Assembly: GCF_900302445.1 (NCBI RefSeq)
Contig: NZ_ONZF01000005.1
Coordinates: 62,001-126,000, forward strand
Direction of reading: 5' to 3'
DNA from: Palleronia abyssalis
GTDB taxonomy: Bacteria; Pseudomonadota; Alphaproteobacteria; Rhodobacterales; Rhodobacteraceae
DNA length: 64,000 nt
Each line of letters opens with the position of its first letter. Positions within the stretch are counted from its first letter, which is position 1. The notes under the pieces were generated by a model. That model had not been told where the DNA came from, made no database searches, and was given only the letters and a program-made list of their open reading frames with translations. This document shows, piece by piece, positions 50,950 to 61,909 of the stretch. Made by a program: the position numbers and the translations under genes.

Positions 50950-51623
50950 AGCTGTCGGCCGAGCAGACCGCGTTTGCGCGCCGGCTTGGCCATGATTTCG
51001 CGCGCCCCGAGCTTCTGGTCCGTGCGCTGACCCACGGCTCCATCGCCAGCGTCACGCGCCCCGACAATCAGCGGCTCGAGTTTCTGGGCGACCGCGTGCT
51101 TGGCCTCGTGATGGCCGAGGCGCTGCTGAACGCCGACGCGGATGCGGCCGAGGGGCAACTGGCCCCTCGGTTCAACGCGTTGGTCCGCAAGGAAACTTGC
51201 GCCGAAGTCGCCCGCCAGATCGGGCTGGGCGATGTCCTGCGCCTGGGCCGGTCCGAAATGATCTCGGGCGGACGCCGGAAGGAGGCGCTTCTAGGCGACG
51301 CGATGGAGGCGGTGATCGCCGCGGTCTATGTCGATGCCGGGTTCGACGCCGCCCGCGCATGCGTCGTGCGTCTATGGGGAGAGCGGACACAGCAGGTCGA
51401 GGCGGACGCCCGTGATCCCAAGACCGCGCTTCAGGAATGGGCGCAGGCCCGCAAGCTTCCGCCCCCGGAGTATATCGAGGTGAAGCGCACCGGCCCCGAC
51501 CACGCCCCCATCTTCACCATCGAGGCGCGGCTGGCGGATGGACAGTCCGAGCAAGCCACTGCGAAGTCGAAGCGCGAGGCCCAGCAAGCCGCCGCGCACG
51601 CGCTTCTGGATCGACTGGGGTGA
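50946..51623 (+). CDS. rnc: Ribonuclease III
   Basis: RNase III cleaves double-stranded RNA in rRNA maturation and mRNA control. The 225-residue protein has the signature [18 protein letters not shown] and the second acidic cluster [18 protein letters not shown] in the endonuclease domain, then a dsRNA-binding domain ([20 protein letters not shown]). The GTG start at 50946 overlaps the lepB stop (GTGA). It stands in the usual lepB-rnc-era order, but a transporter separates it from era. Confidence 0.96.
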   Translation: MKLSAEQTAFARRLGHDFARPELLVRALTHGSIASVTRPDNQRLEFLGDRVLGLVMAEALLNADADAAEGQLAPRFNALVRKETCAEVARQIGLGDVLRLGRSEMISGGRRKEALLGDAMEAVIAAVYVDAGFDAARACVVRLWGERTQQVEADARDPKTALQEWAQARKLPPPEYIEVKRTGPDHAPIFTIEARLADGQSEQATAKSKREAQQAAAHALLDRLG

Positions 51624-52507
51624 AGGACAATCTGACCGGAAGCGCCCTGATGGTCGCGGCCATGCTGGGCTTCGCAGTAGAGGACGCGCTGTTCAAATCC
51701 GCCACTGCGACAGTCTCGCCCGGCCTTGGCACGCTTCTGTTCGGGTCCACCGGCCTGCTGATCTTCGCCACGTTGTCGCGCCTTTCGGCGGAATCCATCT
51801 GGCCCCGCGGACTTTTCGAAGGGGCCATGCTGTGGCGGTCGGGGTTCGAACTGACGGGCCGCTTGTTCTTCGCCCTGGCGCTTGCCTTCGCGCCTCTGTC
51901 GTTGACCTCGGCCATTTTGCAAGCCGCGCCGCTTGCTGTGACGGCGGGGGCCGCGCTTGTGCTGGGCGAACGGGTCGGGATGTCGCGTTGGGTCGCGATG
52001 GCGGTGGGCTTTCTGGGCGTCCTGTTGATTTTGCGGCCATGGGGTGCGGCCTTCACGCCTGCCTTGATCTTTGCCCTTCTGGGCATGATCGGGTTCGCGG
52101 GGCGGGACCTTGCCACGCGGGCCAGTTCTCCCACATTGTCATGGCGCCAGCTCGGAACCTCGGGCTTTGCCATGGTGGTGGTCGCGGGCGCTCTCATCAC
52201 CTTGTTCGAGCCTGCCAGTCAAGGACCCGATCCCCGCGCCGCGGTGCGTTTGATCGCGGCTGGCTGCGTCGGCACGTGCGCCTACACCGCGCTGACCGGG
52301 GCGATGCGCACGGGCGAAATTTCCGTGGTTGCTCCGTTCCGCTACTCGCGCCTTCTGTTCGCTTTGGTCCTTGCCTTCCTCCTGTTCGGGGAACGCCCCG
52401 ACGTGCTGACCCTGCTGGGCTGCGTGTTGATCGTGGGCAGCGGCATCTACACTCTCATCGGTTCTGGTAAAGCGCGGCGTTCTGGCGTATCAGACGGCCG
52501 CCCTTGA
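51620..52507 (+). CDS. EamA/DMT-superfamily transporter
   Basis: A 295-residue membrane protein with ten hydrophobic segments in two repeats ([40 protein letters not shown]). The GTG at 51620 overlaps the rnc stop as GTGA. It resembles RarD/S-adenosylmethionine-uptake-type DMT proteins, but the substrate cannot be told. It interrupts the rnc-era pair yet is coupled to both sides. Confidence 0.87.
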   Translation: MKDNLTGSALMVAAMLGFAVEDALFKSATATVSPGLGTLLFGSTGLLIFATLSRLSAESIWPRGLFEGAMLWRSGFELTGRLFFALALAFAPLSLTSAILQAAPLAVTAGAALVLGERVGMSRWVAMAVGFLGVLLILRPWGAAFTPALIFALLGMIGFAGRDLATRASSPTLSWRQLGTSGFAMVVVAGALITLFEPASQGPDPRAAVRLIAAGCVGTCAYTALTGAMRTGEISVVAPFRYSRLLFALVLAFLLFGERPDVLTLLGCVLIVGSGIYTLIGSGKARRSGVSDGRP

Positions 52508-52520
52508 GAGGATCCCGTCC

Positions 52521-53420
52521 ATGACACGCGCCGGTTTCGTCGCCCTGATCGGAGAGCCCAATGCGGGCAAATCTACGCTTCTGAACCGCATGGTCGGCGC
52601 GAAGGTGTCGATCGTGACCCACAAGGTTCAGACCACCCGTGCCCGCATCCGCGGTGTCGCGATGGAGGGTGACGCGCAGATCGTCTTCGTCGACACGCCG
52701 GGCCTGTTCAAACCCCGTCGCAGGCTGGACCGCGCGATGGTCGCGGCCGCTTGGGGCGGCGCTGCGGATGCCGATGTCGTGGTGCTTCTGGTCGAAGCAC
52801 ATCGTGGACTGACCGAGGGGGTCGAGGCGATCCTGACCGCGCTGGAAGACCGCGAAGCGAAAGACGTCATCCTGGCCATCAACAAGATCGACCGGGTCGA
52901 GGCACCAACCCTGCTGGCCCTGACCAAGAAGTTGAACGACCGCTTTCCCTTTGCCGATACCTTCATGATCTCCGCCGAAAAGGGCCACGGCATTGCAGAC
53001 CTGCGCAAAGCGCTGGCCGAAAAGCTACCCGAAAGCCCGTGGCTGTATCCCGAGGATCAGATCGCCGATCTGCCGATGCGCATGATCGCCGCCGAGATCA
53101 CGCGCGAGAAGCTGACCCTGCGCCTGCACCAGGAACTGCCCTATCAGCTGACGGTCGAGACCGAGTCATGGGAAGAGCGGAAAGACGGCTCGGCCCGGAT
53201 CGACCAGATCATCTATGTGATCCGCGACGGTCACAAGGGCATCGTGCTGGGCAACAAGGGCGAGACGATCAAGGCCATCGGCAAGGCCGCCCGCGAGGAA
53301 CTGACCGAGCTGCTGGGGCGTCCCGCCCACCTGTTCCTTCAGGTCAAGGTCCGCCCCGGCTGGCTGGACGAGGCCGAGCGCTATTCCGAGATCGGCCTCG
53401 ACTGGTCCGACGGCGCCTGA
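52521..53420 (+). CDS. era: GTPase Era
   Basis: Era is an essential GTPase that binds 16S rRNA in 30S assembly. The 299-residue protein has the G1 motif GEPNAGKST (11-19), the switch VQTTRARIRG, G3 DTPG, G4 NKID and G5 ISAEKGHG, then a C-terminal KH domain with IVLGNKGETIKAIGKAAREE. The ATG at 52521 follows GAGAGG. The stop overlaps the next ATG (TGATG). Confidence 0.97.
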   Translation: MTRAGFVALIGEPNAGKSTLLNRMVGAKVSIVTHKVQTTRARIRGVAMEGDAQIVFVDTPGLFKPRRRLDRAMVAAAWGGAADADVVVLLVEAHRGLTEGVEAILTALEDREAKDVILAINKIDRVEAPTLLALTKKLNDRFPFADTFMISAEKGHGIADLRKALAEKLPESPWLYPEDQIADLPMRMIAAEITREKLTLRLHQELPYQLTVETESWEERKDGSARIDQIIYVIRDGHKGIVLGNKGETIKAIGKAAREELTELLGRPAHLFLQVKVRPGWLDEAERYSEIGLDWSDGA

Positions 53421-53749
53421 TGGCCCGCCTTGCCACCTGTATCTGGGTTTCGGCCTATCTTCATCGCCTCGCGCAAGAGAATATCCCGGCCTACGTCACA
53501 TCTCGCGGCGACGACACCGCCGGGGCGGTTTTCGTGAAATGCGCTACGCTCGACGGGCAGGCCCGGGTGATGGCGCGGCAATACGATTTCGACGCCGACG
53601 CCCGCCTCTGGACCGAATGGACCAGCGGCACGGAAGGGGATGTGGACGCCGCGATCACCTCCGAGCGCGGCCGCGACCCGGACCTGTGGGTGATCGAACT
53701 GGAATCGCGCGAGGGTCGGACACTTCTGGAAGACCCGTCCCTGGCTTAA
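53420..53749 (+). CDS. DUF1491 family protein
   Basis: A 109-residue protein starting MARLATCIWVSAYLHRLAQE, matching DUF1491, a small alphaproteobacterial family usually found next to era and recO. It has WTEWTSGTEGDVDAAITSER and a terminal ESREGRTLLEDPSLA. There are no catalytic motifs. The function is unknown, but the conserved neighbourhood hints at RNA or ribosome metabolism. Confidence 0.88.
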   Translation: MARLATCIWVSAYLHRLAQENIPAYVTSRGDDTAGAVFVKCATLDGQARVMARQYDFDADARLWTEWTSGTEGDVDAAITSERGRDPDLWVIELESREGRTLLEDPSLA

Positions 53750-53831
53750 GCCATCCCATCTCGCGGGAACGGTTGGCGGCGTCGGGAATTGACCCGTCGT
53801 GTAAACAGTTAACCTTTTCAGGAGGCCAGCC

Positions 53832-55043
53832 ATGAAAGCGGTCGTATTTCATGACGTGGGCGACATCCGTCTCGATGATGTGCCCGATCCCCAAATCCAG
53901 GAACCCACCGACGCGGTGATCCGCATCACCTCGTCTGCGATCTGCGGGACGGATCTGCACATGGTAAGGGGGACTTTTGCCGGTATGAAGCCTGGCACCA
54001 TCCTTGGGCACGAGGCCGTGGGCATCGTGGAAGAACTTGGCGACAAGGTACGCAATTTCGAGGTCGGGGACCGCGTTGTGGTCTGTTCGACCATCGCCTG
54101 CGGATCGTGCTCCTACTGCCGAGCGGGCTACTATTCGCAATGCGACAACGCCAACCCCAACGGCAAGCGGGCGGGAACCTCGTTCTTCGGGGGCCCAGAA
54201 CCGACCGGACCGTTTGACGGGCTTCAGGCCGAAAAGGCCCGCATCCCCTTCGCCCATACGACGTTGGTCAAGCTGCCGGACGAGGTCAGCGACGATCAGG
54301 CGATCCTGATCTCCGACATTTTCCCGACCGCGCATTTCGGTGCTGACGCGGCGGAGATCGTGGAAGGCGACAGCGTCGCGATCTTTGGCGCAGGACCCGT
54401 GGGATTATTCGCGATCATCTCGGCCCGCCTGATGGGCGCCGGCCGCATTTTCATGGTGGATGAACGCGACGACAGGCTGGCTATGGCGCGTAAACTTGGC
54501 GCCGAAGTCATCAATTTCTCGAAGGAAGATCCGGTCGAGACAATCGTGGAGATGACCGGAGGTATCGGGGTCGATCGGGTGATCGACGCGGTCGGCGTCG
54601 ATGCGCAGCACGCCCATGGCGGGCCCGCGCAAGACGAAGCCGAACAGAAATCGGATAAGTTCGACCAGCAGGTTGATACAGTGGCCCCCGAACAGAACGT
54701 GCAGGGTGACCTCTGGAAACCCGGTGATGCGCCCAGTCAGGCGCTGGAATGGTCCGTTCAGGCGCTGGCCAAGGCGGGTACGCTATCCATCATTGGGGTC
54801 TATCCCCCGACCATGCAGAACTTCCCCATCGGCATGGCCATGAACAAGAACCTGACCATCAAGATGGGCAACTGTCCGCACCGCCGGTACGTCCCGTACC
54901 TGGTCGATCTGGTTCGCTCGGGCACCGTCGATCCCGTCCAGGTGCTGTCCCATGTCGAGCCCGTCGAGAATGCCATCGACGCGTTCGAGACGTTCGACAA
55001 GCGCAAGCCCGGCTGGGTGAAAGTCGAACTGGAAACCGCCTGA
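53832..55043 (+). CDS. Zinc-dependent alcohol dehydrogenase (formaldehyde-dehydrogenase-like)
   Basis: A 403-residue MDR-family enzyme. The catalytic zinc ligands are in CGTDLHMVRG (C38) and GHEAVG (H60-E61). The structural zinc cysteines are in CGSCSYCRAGYYSQC, and the NAD-binding motif is AIFGAGPVGLFAIISARLMG. A charged Gln-rich stretch follows VGVDAQHAHGG, about residues 260-300, as in the glutathione-independent formaldehyde dehydrogenase group. It has its own 5' region with AGGAGG; the flanking era/recO genes are unrelated, so it is probably an insertion in the operon. Confidence 0.88.
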   Translation: MKAVVFHDVGDIRLDDVPDPQIQEPTDAVIRITSSAICGTDLHMVRGTFAGMKPGTILGHEAVGIVEELGDKVRNFEVGDRVVVCSTIACGSCSYCRAGYYSQCDNANPNGKRAGTSFFGGPEPTGPFDGLQAEKARIPFAHTTLVKLPDEVSDDQAILISDIFPTAHFGADAAEIVEGDSVAIFGAGPVGLFAIISARLMGAGRIFMVDERDDRLAMARKLGAEVINFSKEDPVETIVEMTGGIGVDRVIDAVGVDAQHAHGGPAQDEAEQKSDKFDQQVDTVAPEQNVQGDLWKPGDAPSQALEWSVQALAKAGTLSIIGVYPPTMQNFPIGMAMNKNLTIKMGNCPHRRYVPYLVDLVRSGTVDPVQVLSHVEPVENAIDAFETFDKRKPGWVKVELETA

Positions 55044-55130
55044 CCTATCGGTAGGCGCCACCTGCGACAACGGCGGGGGCTTTCCCCTCGCCGCCGCGAC
55101 CGTCATATCTGTTTCATCGAGGGGACAGAC

Positions 55131-55856
55131 ATGATCGAATGGCGTGAGGAGGGCATGGTTCTGTCGGTCCGCCGTCACGGCGAGAATGACGCCATTCTCG
55201 AAGCCCTGACGCACGATCACGGGCGGCACGCTGGTGTCGTGCGGGGCGGGGGTGGACGGCGTCTGGCCCCGCTGATGCAGCCCGGCGCGCAATTGTCCTT
55301 CACTTGGCGCGCCCGGATCGCGGATCATCTGGGTCACTTCGCGGTCGAGCCTGTGCGATCCCGTGCGGCGGTTCTTTCGGACGGCCTCGCGCTGGCGGGG
55401 CTAAGCTCGATGACGTCACTTCTTTCCTTCGCCTTGCCGGAACGAGAGGCGCAACCCGGGCTTTACGAGGCGACCCTAACGGTGGCCGACCTGATGGAGG
55501 CAGATTCCCTCTGGCCGCTGGCCTACCTGCGATGGGAGATGGGGCTGCTCGACCGGTTGGGTTTCGGGCTGGATCTGACGCGATGCGCGATCAGCGGGAC
55601 GCGCGATGACTTGGCTTATGTCTCGCCGAAATCGGGCCGCGCCGTGGCCCGCGATGCCGCCGGGGAATGGGCTGACCGCCTATTGCCGCTGCCATTGTGC
55701 ATGATGGGACAGGGGCCTGCGACGATCCCCGAGATCGTGCAGGGCCTGCGCATCACCGGCCATTTCCTGGAAAACCGCCTTGCCCCATCCCTGGGCGACC
55801 GGCCACTGCCGGTCGCACGCGAAAGGCTGGTGGGCCGCTTGTCGCGCATTGGCTGA
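55131..55856 (+). CDS. recO: DNA repair protein RecO
   Basis: RecO loads RecA on SSB-coated single-stranded DNA in the RecFOR pathway. The 241-residue protein has the N-terminal OB-fold ([40 protein letters not shown]) and the helical C-terminal domain ([20 protein letters not shown]). The CxxC zinc finger of some RecO proteins is absent, as in many alphaproteobacteria. The ATG at 55131 follows GAGGGGAC. Confidence 0.93.
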   Translation: MIEWREEGMVLSVRRHGENDAILEALTHDHGRHAGVVRGGGGRRLAPLMQPGAQLSFTWRARIADHLGHFAVEPVRSRAAVLSDGLALAGLSSMTSLLSFALPEREAQPGLYEATLTVADLMEADSLWPLAYLRWEMGLLDRLGFGLDLTRCAISGTRDDLAYVSPKSGRAVARDAAGEWADRLLPLPLCMMGQGPATIPEIVQGLRITGHFLENRLAPSLGDRPLPVARERLVGRLSRIG

Positions 55857-55957
55857 AACCGACGCGGTTCTGGTCGCAAACGGAGCAGATCACCCGATGA
55901 GCGCGGCGCATCCTTCGCTGATGATGGACAATGCGCCCGTCATTCTGCGGAAAGACC

Positions 55958-56071
55958 ATGCCCATGGGCGACAAGAACCCAAAGAAGAAACCGAAATCCC
56001 CGAAGCCCGCGCCAAAAGCCGAAATAGAGCCTTTGGCGCCGCTCAAGCCGGCGAAAGGCGGCAAACGCTAG
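55958..56071 (+). CDS. Tiny lysine/proline-rich protein
   Basis: A 37-residue frame, MPMGDKNPKKKPKSPKPAPK and a short tail ending KPAKGGKR. GGAAAG lies a few bases before the first ATG; a second ATG two codons later gives MGDKNPKKKP. The extreme Lys/Pro composition and family-like start recall short basic proteins seen in many alphaproteobacteria. Probably nucleic-acid binding or disordered; function unknown. It ends ten bases before a strong convergent terminator hairpin. Confidence 0.6.
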   Translation: MPMGDKNPKKKPKSPKPAPKAEIEPLAPLKPAKGGKR

Positions 56072-56080
56072 GCTGAAGAT

Positions 56081-56107
56081 CGCCGCGCCTGCCGTTCCGG
56101 CGCGGCG
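56081..56107. terminator. Bidirectional stem-loop between the tiny ORF and maeB
   Basis: CGCCGCGCC (56081-56089) pairs perfectly with GGCGCGGCG (56099-56107) around a nine-base loop. It lies between convergent genes, directly after the maeB stop. There is no T-tract, but the nine-pair GC stem is very stable. Confidence 0.65.
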
Positions 56108-56108
56108 G

Positions 56109-58388
<2,280 letters not shown>

Positions 58389-58433
58389 GGCGTATCCTCC
58401 CGAAAGCGCGGCGTCAGCTTTCGGGGATACGCC
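58389..58433 (-). promoter_or_regulatory. Long hairpin sequestering the maeB ribosome-binding site
   Basis: On the minus strand the 5' arm GGCGTATCCCCGAAAGC pairs with the 3' arm GCTTTCGGGAGGATACGCC: 17 base pairs with a two-base bulge and a nine-base loop. The bulged GGGAGG is the maeB Shine-Dalgarno, and the 3' arm ends directly at the ATG. It starts six bases after the DUF3072 stop, so the whole intergenic region is this structure. Confidence 0.75.
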
Positions 58434-58439
58434 AAGGGG

Positions 58440-58661
58440 TCAACCCCTGCCAGTCCGTTCCTGCAGAGCGTCGATCAGTTTCGAGGCTTCGGCCTTCGTC
58501 AGGTCAGGATTGAAGTCCTCGCCGCATTCTTCGCACAGCGTCTTGAGGTAGGACGCCTGCGCACCTGTCATATCTTCGTCGCCGGTGGTCCACTCCTCGA
58601 CCGGCTTGTCGGCGTTCGAGGGGGCTTCGGTTTTCGGATGCTGCATCGGATCGTCTGCCAT
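58440..58661 (-). CDS. DUF3072 family protein, copy 1
   Basis: A 73-residue acidic protein: a disordered N-terminus (MADDPMQHPKTEAPSNADKP), then DMTGAQASYLKTLCEECGED and LTKAEASKLIDALQERTGRG. This two-helix pattern (T-x-x-Q-x-x-x-L-K-x-L-C then L-T-K-x-E-A-S-x-L-I) matches DUF3072, a small SAP-like family. It is a paralogue of the next gene and lies 51 bases upstream of maeB on the same strand. Function unknown. Confidence 0.85.
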   Translation of the reverse strand: MADDPMQHPKTEAPSNADKPVEEWTTGDEDMTGAQASYLKTLCEECGEDFNPDLTKAEASKLIDALQERTGRG

Positions 58662-58718
58662 GGTGTCACCTGTTCCGGTTACGTTCCGTGACGAACACCG
58701 GGGCAAAGCACCAGTTCC

Positions 58719-58940
58719 CTAGGCTTTCTCCAATGCGGCAATCCGCGCATCCGCTTGTTCCCGGGTCAGCGTCGTATCGAACGCTTCATCGTGTTTTTCG
58801 CAAAGGTCGCGCAGCCTTGCCGCCTGAACCTCGGTCATCGGTTCGTCGGCGTCGGTGTTTTCATCGTGAACGACGGCGCCGGCGACGGGAAACGACGCCG
58901 TGCCTGTCTTCTTGTCGGCGGGAAAATCATCGTCTGACAT
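58719..58940 (-). CDS. DUF3072 family protein, copy 2
   Basis: A 73-residue acidic protein with PMTEVQAARLRDLCEKHDEA and LTREQADARIAALEKA, the same two-helix module as its downstream neighbour but clearly diverged. The tandem pair suggests an old duplication. The ATG at 58940 follows GGAGGCCC. Divergent from cdd with a 94-base gap. Function unknown. Confidence 0.85.
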   Translation of the reverse strand: MSDDDFPADKKTGTASFPVAGAVVHDENTDADEPMTEVQAARLRDLCEKHDEAFDTTLTREQADARIAALEKA

Positions 58941-59034
58941 GGTGGGCCTCCGTTGGGTTTACATAGGGAAATGCCGCGGGGTCGGTCGGGGTTCCCGCTT
59001 GCCAAAGGGCGGGTCAGGGCGCACGATAAGAGGC

Positions 59035-59430
59035 ATGGAAGACCTTATTGCTGCCGCCGCCGCCGTGCGTGAAAACGCCCACGCCCCCTATTCCGGCTTC
59101 AAGGTCGGCGCCGCCTTGGTGACGCCCGAGGGGCAGGTCTTTGCCGGGTGTAATGTGGAAAACGTCGCCTATCCCGAAGGCACCTGCGCCGAGGCGGGCG
59201 CCATCGCCGCGATGATCGCGGGCGGGGCGACGCGGATCGCTGGCATTGCCGTGATCGCCGACAGCACGTCGCCCGTGCCGCCTTGTGGCGGCTGCCGGCA
59301 GAAGATCGCCGAATTCGCTGATGCCGACGTTACGGTGACCATGGCGACGGTGGGGGGAGAGCGGAAAGACGTCTCGGTCCGCGACCTGCTGCCCGGGGCC
59401 TTCGTTGCCGGGCATATGGGGCAGGTTTGA
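59035..59430 (+). CDS. cdd: Cytidine deaminase
   Basis: Cdd deaminates cytidine and deoxycytidine. The 131-residue tetrameric-type enzyme has YSGFKVGAAL, the zinc/catalytic motif CNVENVAYPEGTCAEAGAI (C-A-E) and PCGGCRQKIAEF. The ATG at 59035 matches the family start (MEDLIAAAAAVRENAHAPYS). It is the first gene of the nucleoside-salvage operon; its stop overlaps the deoA TTG (TTGA). Confidence 0.95.
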   Translation: MEDLIAAAAAVRENAHAPYSGFKVGAALVTPEGQVFAGCNVENVAYPEGTCAEAGAIAAMIAGGATRIAGIAVIADSTSPVPPCGGCRQKIAEFADADVTVTMATVGGERKDVSVRDLLPGAFVAGHMGQV

Positions 59431-60734
59431 CGACCCGCGCCCTGCTGAGCGACCTTCGTGCAGGGCACGTGCCGGACCCGGACATGCTGGCCCGGTTCGC
59501 GCAAGAGGTTGCAGACGGCACGGTCAGCGCCGGGCAACTGGGCGCCTTCGCGATGGCGGTCTGCATGGGCCCCGGCCTGGGGGAGGCCGGGCGCGTCGCG
59601 CTGACCAACGGGATGGCCCGCAGCGGACGCCACCTGTCCTGGGACCTTGGCGGACCGATCCTGGACAAGCATTCCACGGGCGGCGTCGGCGACCCGGTCA
59701 GCCTTGTCCTTGCGCCCATGCTGGCGGCGGCGGGGGCCTATGTCCCGATGATCTCGGGCCGGGGTCTGGGGCATACGGGCGGAACTCTGGACAAGCTGGA
59801 GGCCATTCCGGGCGTGTCGTGCGATCTGGACACCGATACCTTCCGATCCGTGGTGCGCGAGACGGGGGCGGCCATCGTCGCGGCGACGAGTGACATCGCG
59901 CCCGCCGACCGCCGACTCTATGCTGTCCGGGATGTGACCTCGACGGTGGATCAGATCGACCTGATCACCGCCTCGATCCTGTCGAAAAAGCTGGCCGCGG
60001 GGCTGGATGCGCTTGTCTTGGACGTGAAGGCCGGATCGGGAGCCTTCATGACAGACATCGCGGCCGCACGAGAGCTGGCCCGAGCGCTGGTCACGACCGC
60101 GAACGGGGCGGGGTGTCGGACGGCCGCGCTGGTCACCGCGATGGACGAACCCCTGGCCCCGTCATGCGGCAATGCTCTGGAGATCATTGCAGTCATGGAG
60201 GTTCTGACCGGCGTCGCCGCCGACGCCCGCTTACGGGAAGTGACATTGGCCTTGGGCGGAACCCTGATGCGGATCGGGGGCCTAGCCGGCGACGATGCCG
60301 AAGGCGCGGCCCGGTTGGCCCAAACCTTGGATGACGGCAGCGCGGCCGAGCGGTTCGGCCGGATGATCGCGGCGATGGGGGGGCCGGTGGACTTCGCCGC
60401 AAGGTGGAAGGATCGGCTTCCCGCGGCACCTGTGGTACGGACGGTCGCCAGCGAAGCGACCGGAACGCTTGCCGCCATTGACGGGACCGCGCTGGGCCTT
60501 GCGGTCGTCGCGTTGGGCGGCGGTCGGGCGCGGGAAGACGATACCATCGACCCGTCCGTGGGTCTTAGCCAGATCGCCCGCATCGGCACCGCGTTGGACC
60601 CTGGCACCCCGCTGTGCCGGATCCATGCCGCCAGTGACGCGGATGCGGATGCCGCCGAAGCCGCCGTTCGCAAGGCGTTGCACGTGGGGGACGCGCCAAG
60701 CCTCAAACCCCTGATACTGGAGCGTCTGCCATGA
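59427..60734 (+). CDS. deoA: Thymidine phosphorylase
   Basis: DeoA splits thymidine with phosphate into thymine and deoxyribose-1-phosphate. The 435-residue protein has the signature DKHSTGGVGDPVSLVLAPML (about residues 82-101), SGRGLGHTGGTLDKLEAIPG and LDVKAGSGAFM. The start is TTG at 59427, coupled to the cdd stop; no later start keeps the family N-terminus. It feeds deoB. Confidence 0.95.
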   Translation: MTTRALLSDLRAGHVPDPDMLARFAQEVADGTVSAGQLGAFAMAVCMGPGLGEAGRVALTNGMARSGRHLSWDLGGPILDKHSTGGVGDPVSLVLAPMLAAAGAYVPMISGRGLGHTGGTLDKLEAIPGVSCDLDTDTFRSVVRETGAAIVAATSDIAPADRRLYAVRDVTSTVDQIDLITASILSKKLAAGLDALVLDVKAGSGAFMTDIAAARELARALVTTANGAGCRTAALVTAMDEPLAPSCGNALEIIAVMEVLTGVAADARLREVTLALGGTLMRIGGLAGDDAEGAARLAQTLDDGSAAERFGRMIAAMGGPVDFAARWKDRLPAAPVVRTVASEATGTLAAIDGTALGLAVVALGGGRAREDDTIDPSVGLSQIARIGTALDPGTPLCRIHAASDADADAAEAAVRKALHVGDAPSLKPLILERLP

Positions 60735-61909
60735 GCCGCGCGTTTCTCGTCGTCCTCGACTCGGTCGGGATAGGCGGCGCACCGGACGCCGCCGATTTCG
60801 GGGATGAAGGCGCCAACACGGTCGGCCACATTGCAGAGGCGCTGGATGGGGGCGACACCCCGCTTCGGCTTCCGAACCTCGACCGGCTGGGACTGGGGCG
60901 TGCGTTGCAGCTTGCCTCGGGTTTGGCGGCGCCAGGACTGGGGGTCGCACCCGAAGGCTACTGGGGCGCTGCGACCGAAGTCTCGCCGGGAAAGGACACC
61001 CCCTCGGGGCATTGGGAGCTGGCCGGTCTTCCGGTGCCGTGGGACTGGACCTATTTCCCGCACGACGATCCGTGCTTTCCCGAGGACCTTGTCGCGCGCG
61101 TCTGCCAGCTTGCGGGTACGGACGGCATCCTGGGAAACCGGCACGCCAGCGGCACCAACATCATTGAGGACGAGGGCGAAGCGCATCTTCAAACCGGATG
61201 GCCGATCTGCTATACCTCGACCGACAGCGTCTTCCAGATCGCCGCCCACGAAGAGGCGTTCGGGCTGGACCGCTTGCTGAAGCTGTGCGCCGATCTTGCC
61301 CCGGAGTTGCACGAACAAAAGGTCGGGCGCGTCATCGCCCGCCCCTTCGTCGGTACCGCGGACGCCGGCTGGACGCGGACGAAGAACCGGCAGGACTTCG
61401 CCATCGCGCCGCCCGCACCCACGCTGTGCGACTGGGTCAAGGATACGGGCGGGATGGTGCATTCAGTGGGCAAGATCTGCGACATCTTCTCGATGCAGGG
61501 GATCGACACAAAGGTGAAGGGCAGCGACTCCGATTTGCTCGATGCTTTGCTGGGCCATATCGAGACGGCCGGGGATGGCACGCTGACCTTCGCGAATTTC
61601 GTCGAGTTCGACAGCCTGTATGGCCACCGCCGCGACGTGACCGGCTATGCGCGGCATCTGGAATGGTTCGACGGGGCTCTGCCGTCAATCCTGGACCGGA
61701 TGCGGTCGGACGACCTTCTGGTGATCACGGCCGACCACGGGAACGACCCGACCTGGCGCGGCACCGACCACACGCGCGAGCGTACGCCGGTCCTTGTGGC
61801 GGGGCGCGGCGCGGGAGAGATCGGTCATGTCGCATTCGCCGACGTGGCGGCGAGCATCGCGCAGCATCTTGGTGCGCAGAACAACGGACCGGGAAGGAGC
61901 TTCCTGTGA
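60731..61909 (+). CDS. deoB: Phosphopentomutase
   Basis: DeoB converts (deoxy)ribose-1-phosphate to the 5-phosphate. The 392-residue alkaline-phosphatase-superfamily enzyme has the metal motif VLDSVGIGGAPDAADFGDEG near the start, DTPSGHWE around residue 95, and the late metal ligands ITADHGNDPTWRGTDHTRE. It overlaps deoA by ATGA and add by GTGA. Confidence 0.96.
   Translation: MSRAFLVVLDSVGIGGAPDAADFGDEGANTVGHIAEALDGGDTPLRLPNLDRLGLGRALQLASGLAAPGLGVAPEGYWGAATEVSPGKDTPSGHWELAGLPVPWDWTYFPHDDPCFPEDLVARVCQLAGTDGILGNRHASGTNIIEDEGEAHLQTGWPICYTSTDSVFQIAAHEEAFGLDRLLKLCADLAPELHEQKVGRVIARPFVGTADAGWTRTKNRQDFAIAPPAPTLCDWVKDTGGMVHSVGKICDIFSMQGIDTKVKGSDSDLLDALLGHIETAGDGTLTFANFVEFDSLYGHRRDVTGYARHLEWFDGALPSILDRMRSDDLLVITADHGNDPTWRGTDHTRERTPVLVAGRGAGEIGHVAFADVAASIAQHLGAQNNGPGRSFL

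Noticed and set aside
61198-61905. Upstream in-frame extension of add within deoB
   Set aside because: The deoB frame is clearly coding there; add begins at the GTG coupled to the deoB stop with AAGGAG upstream.
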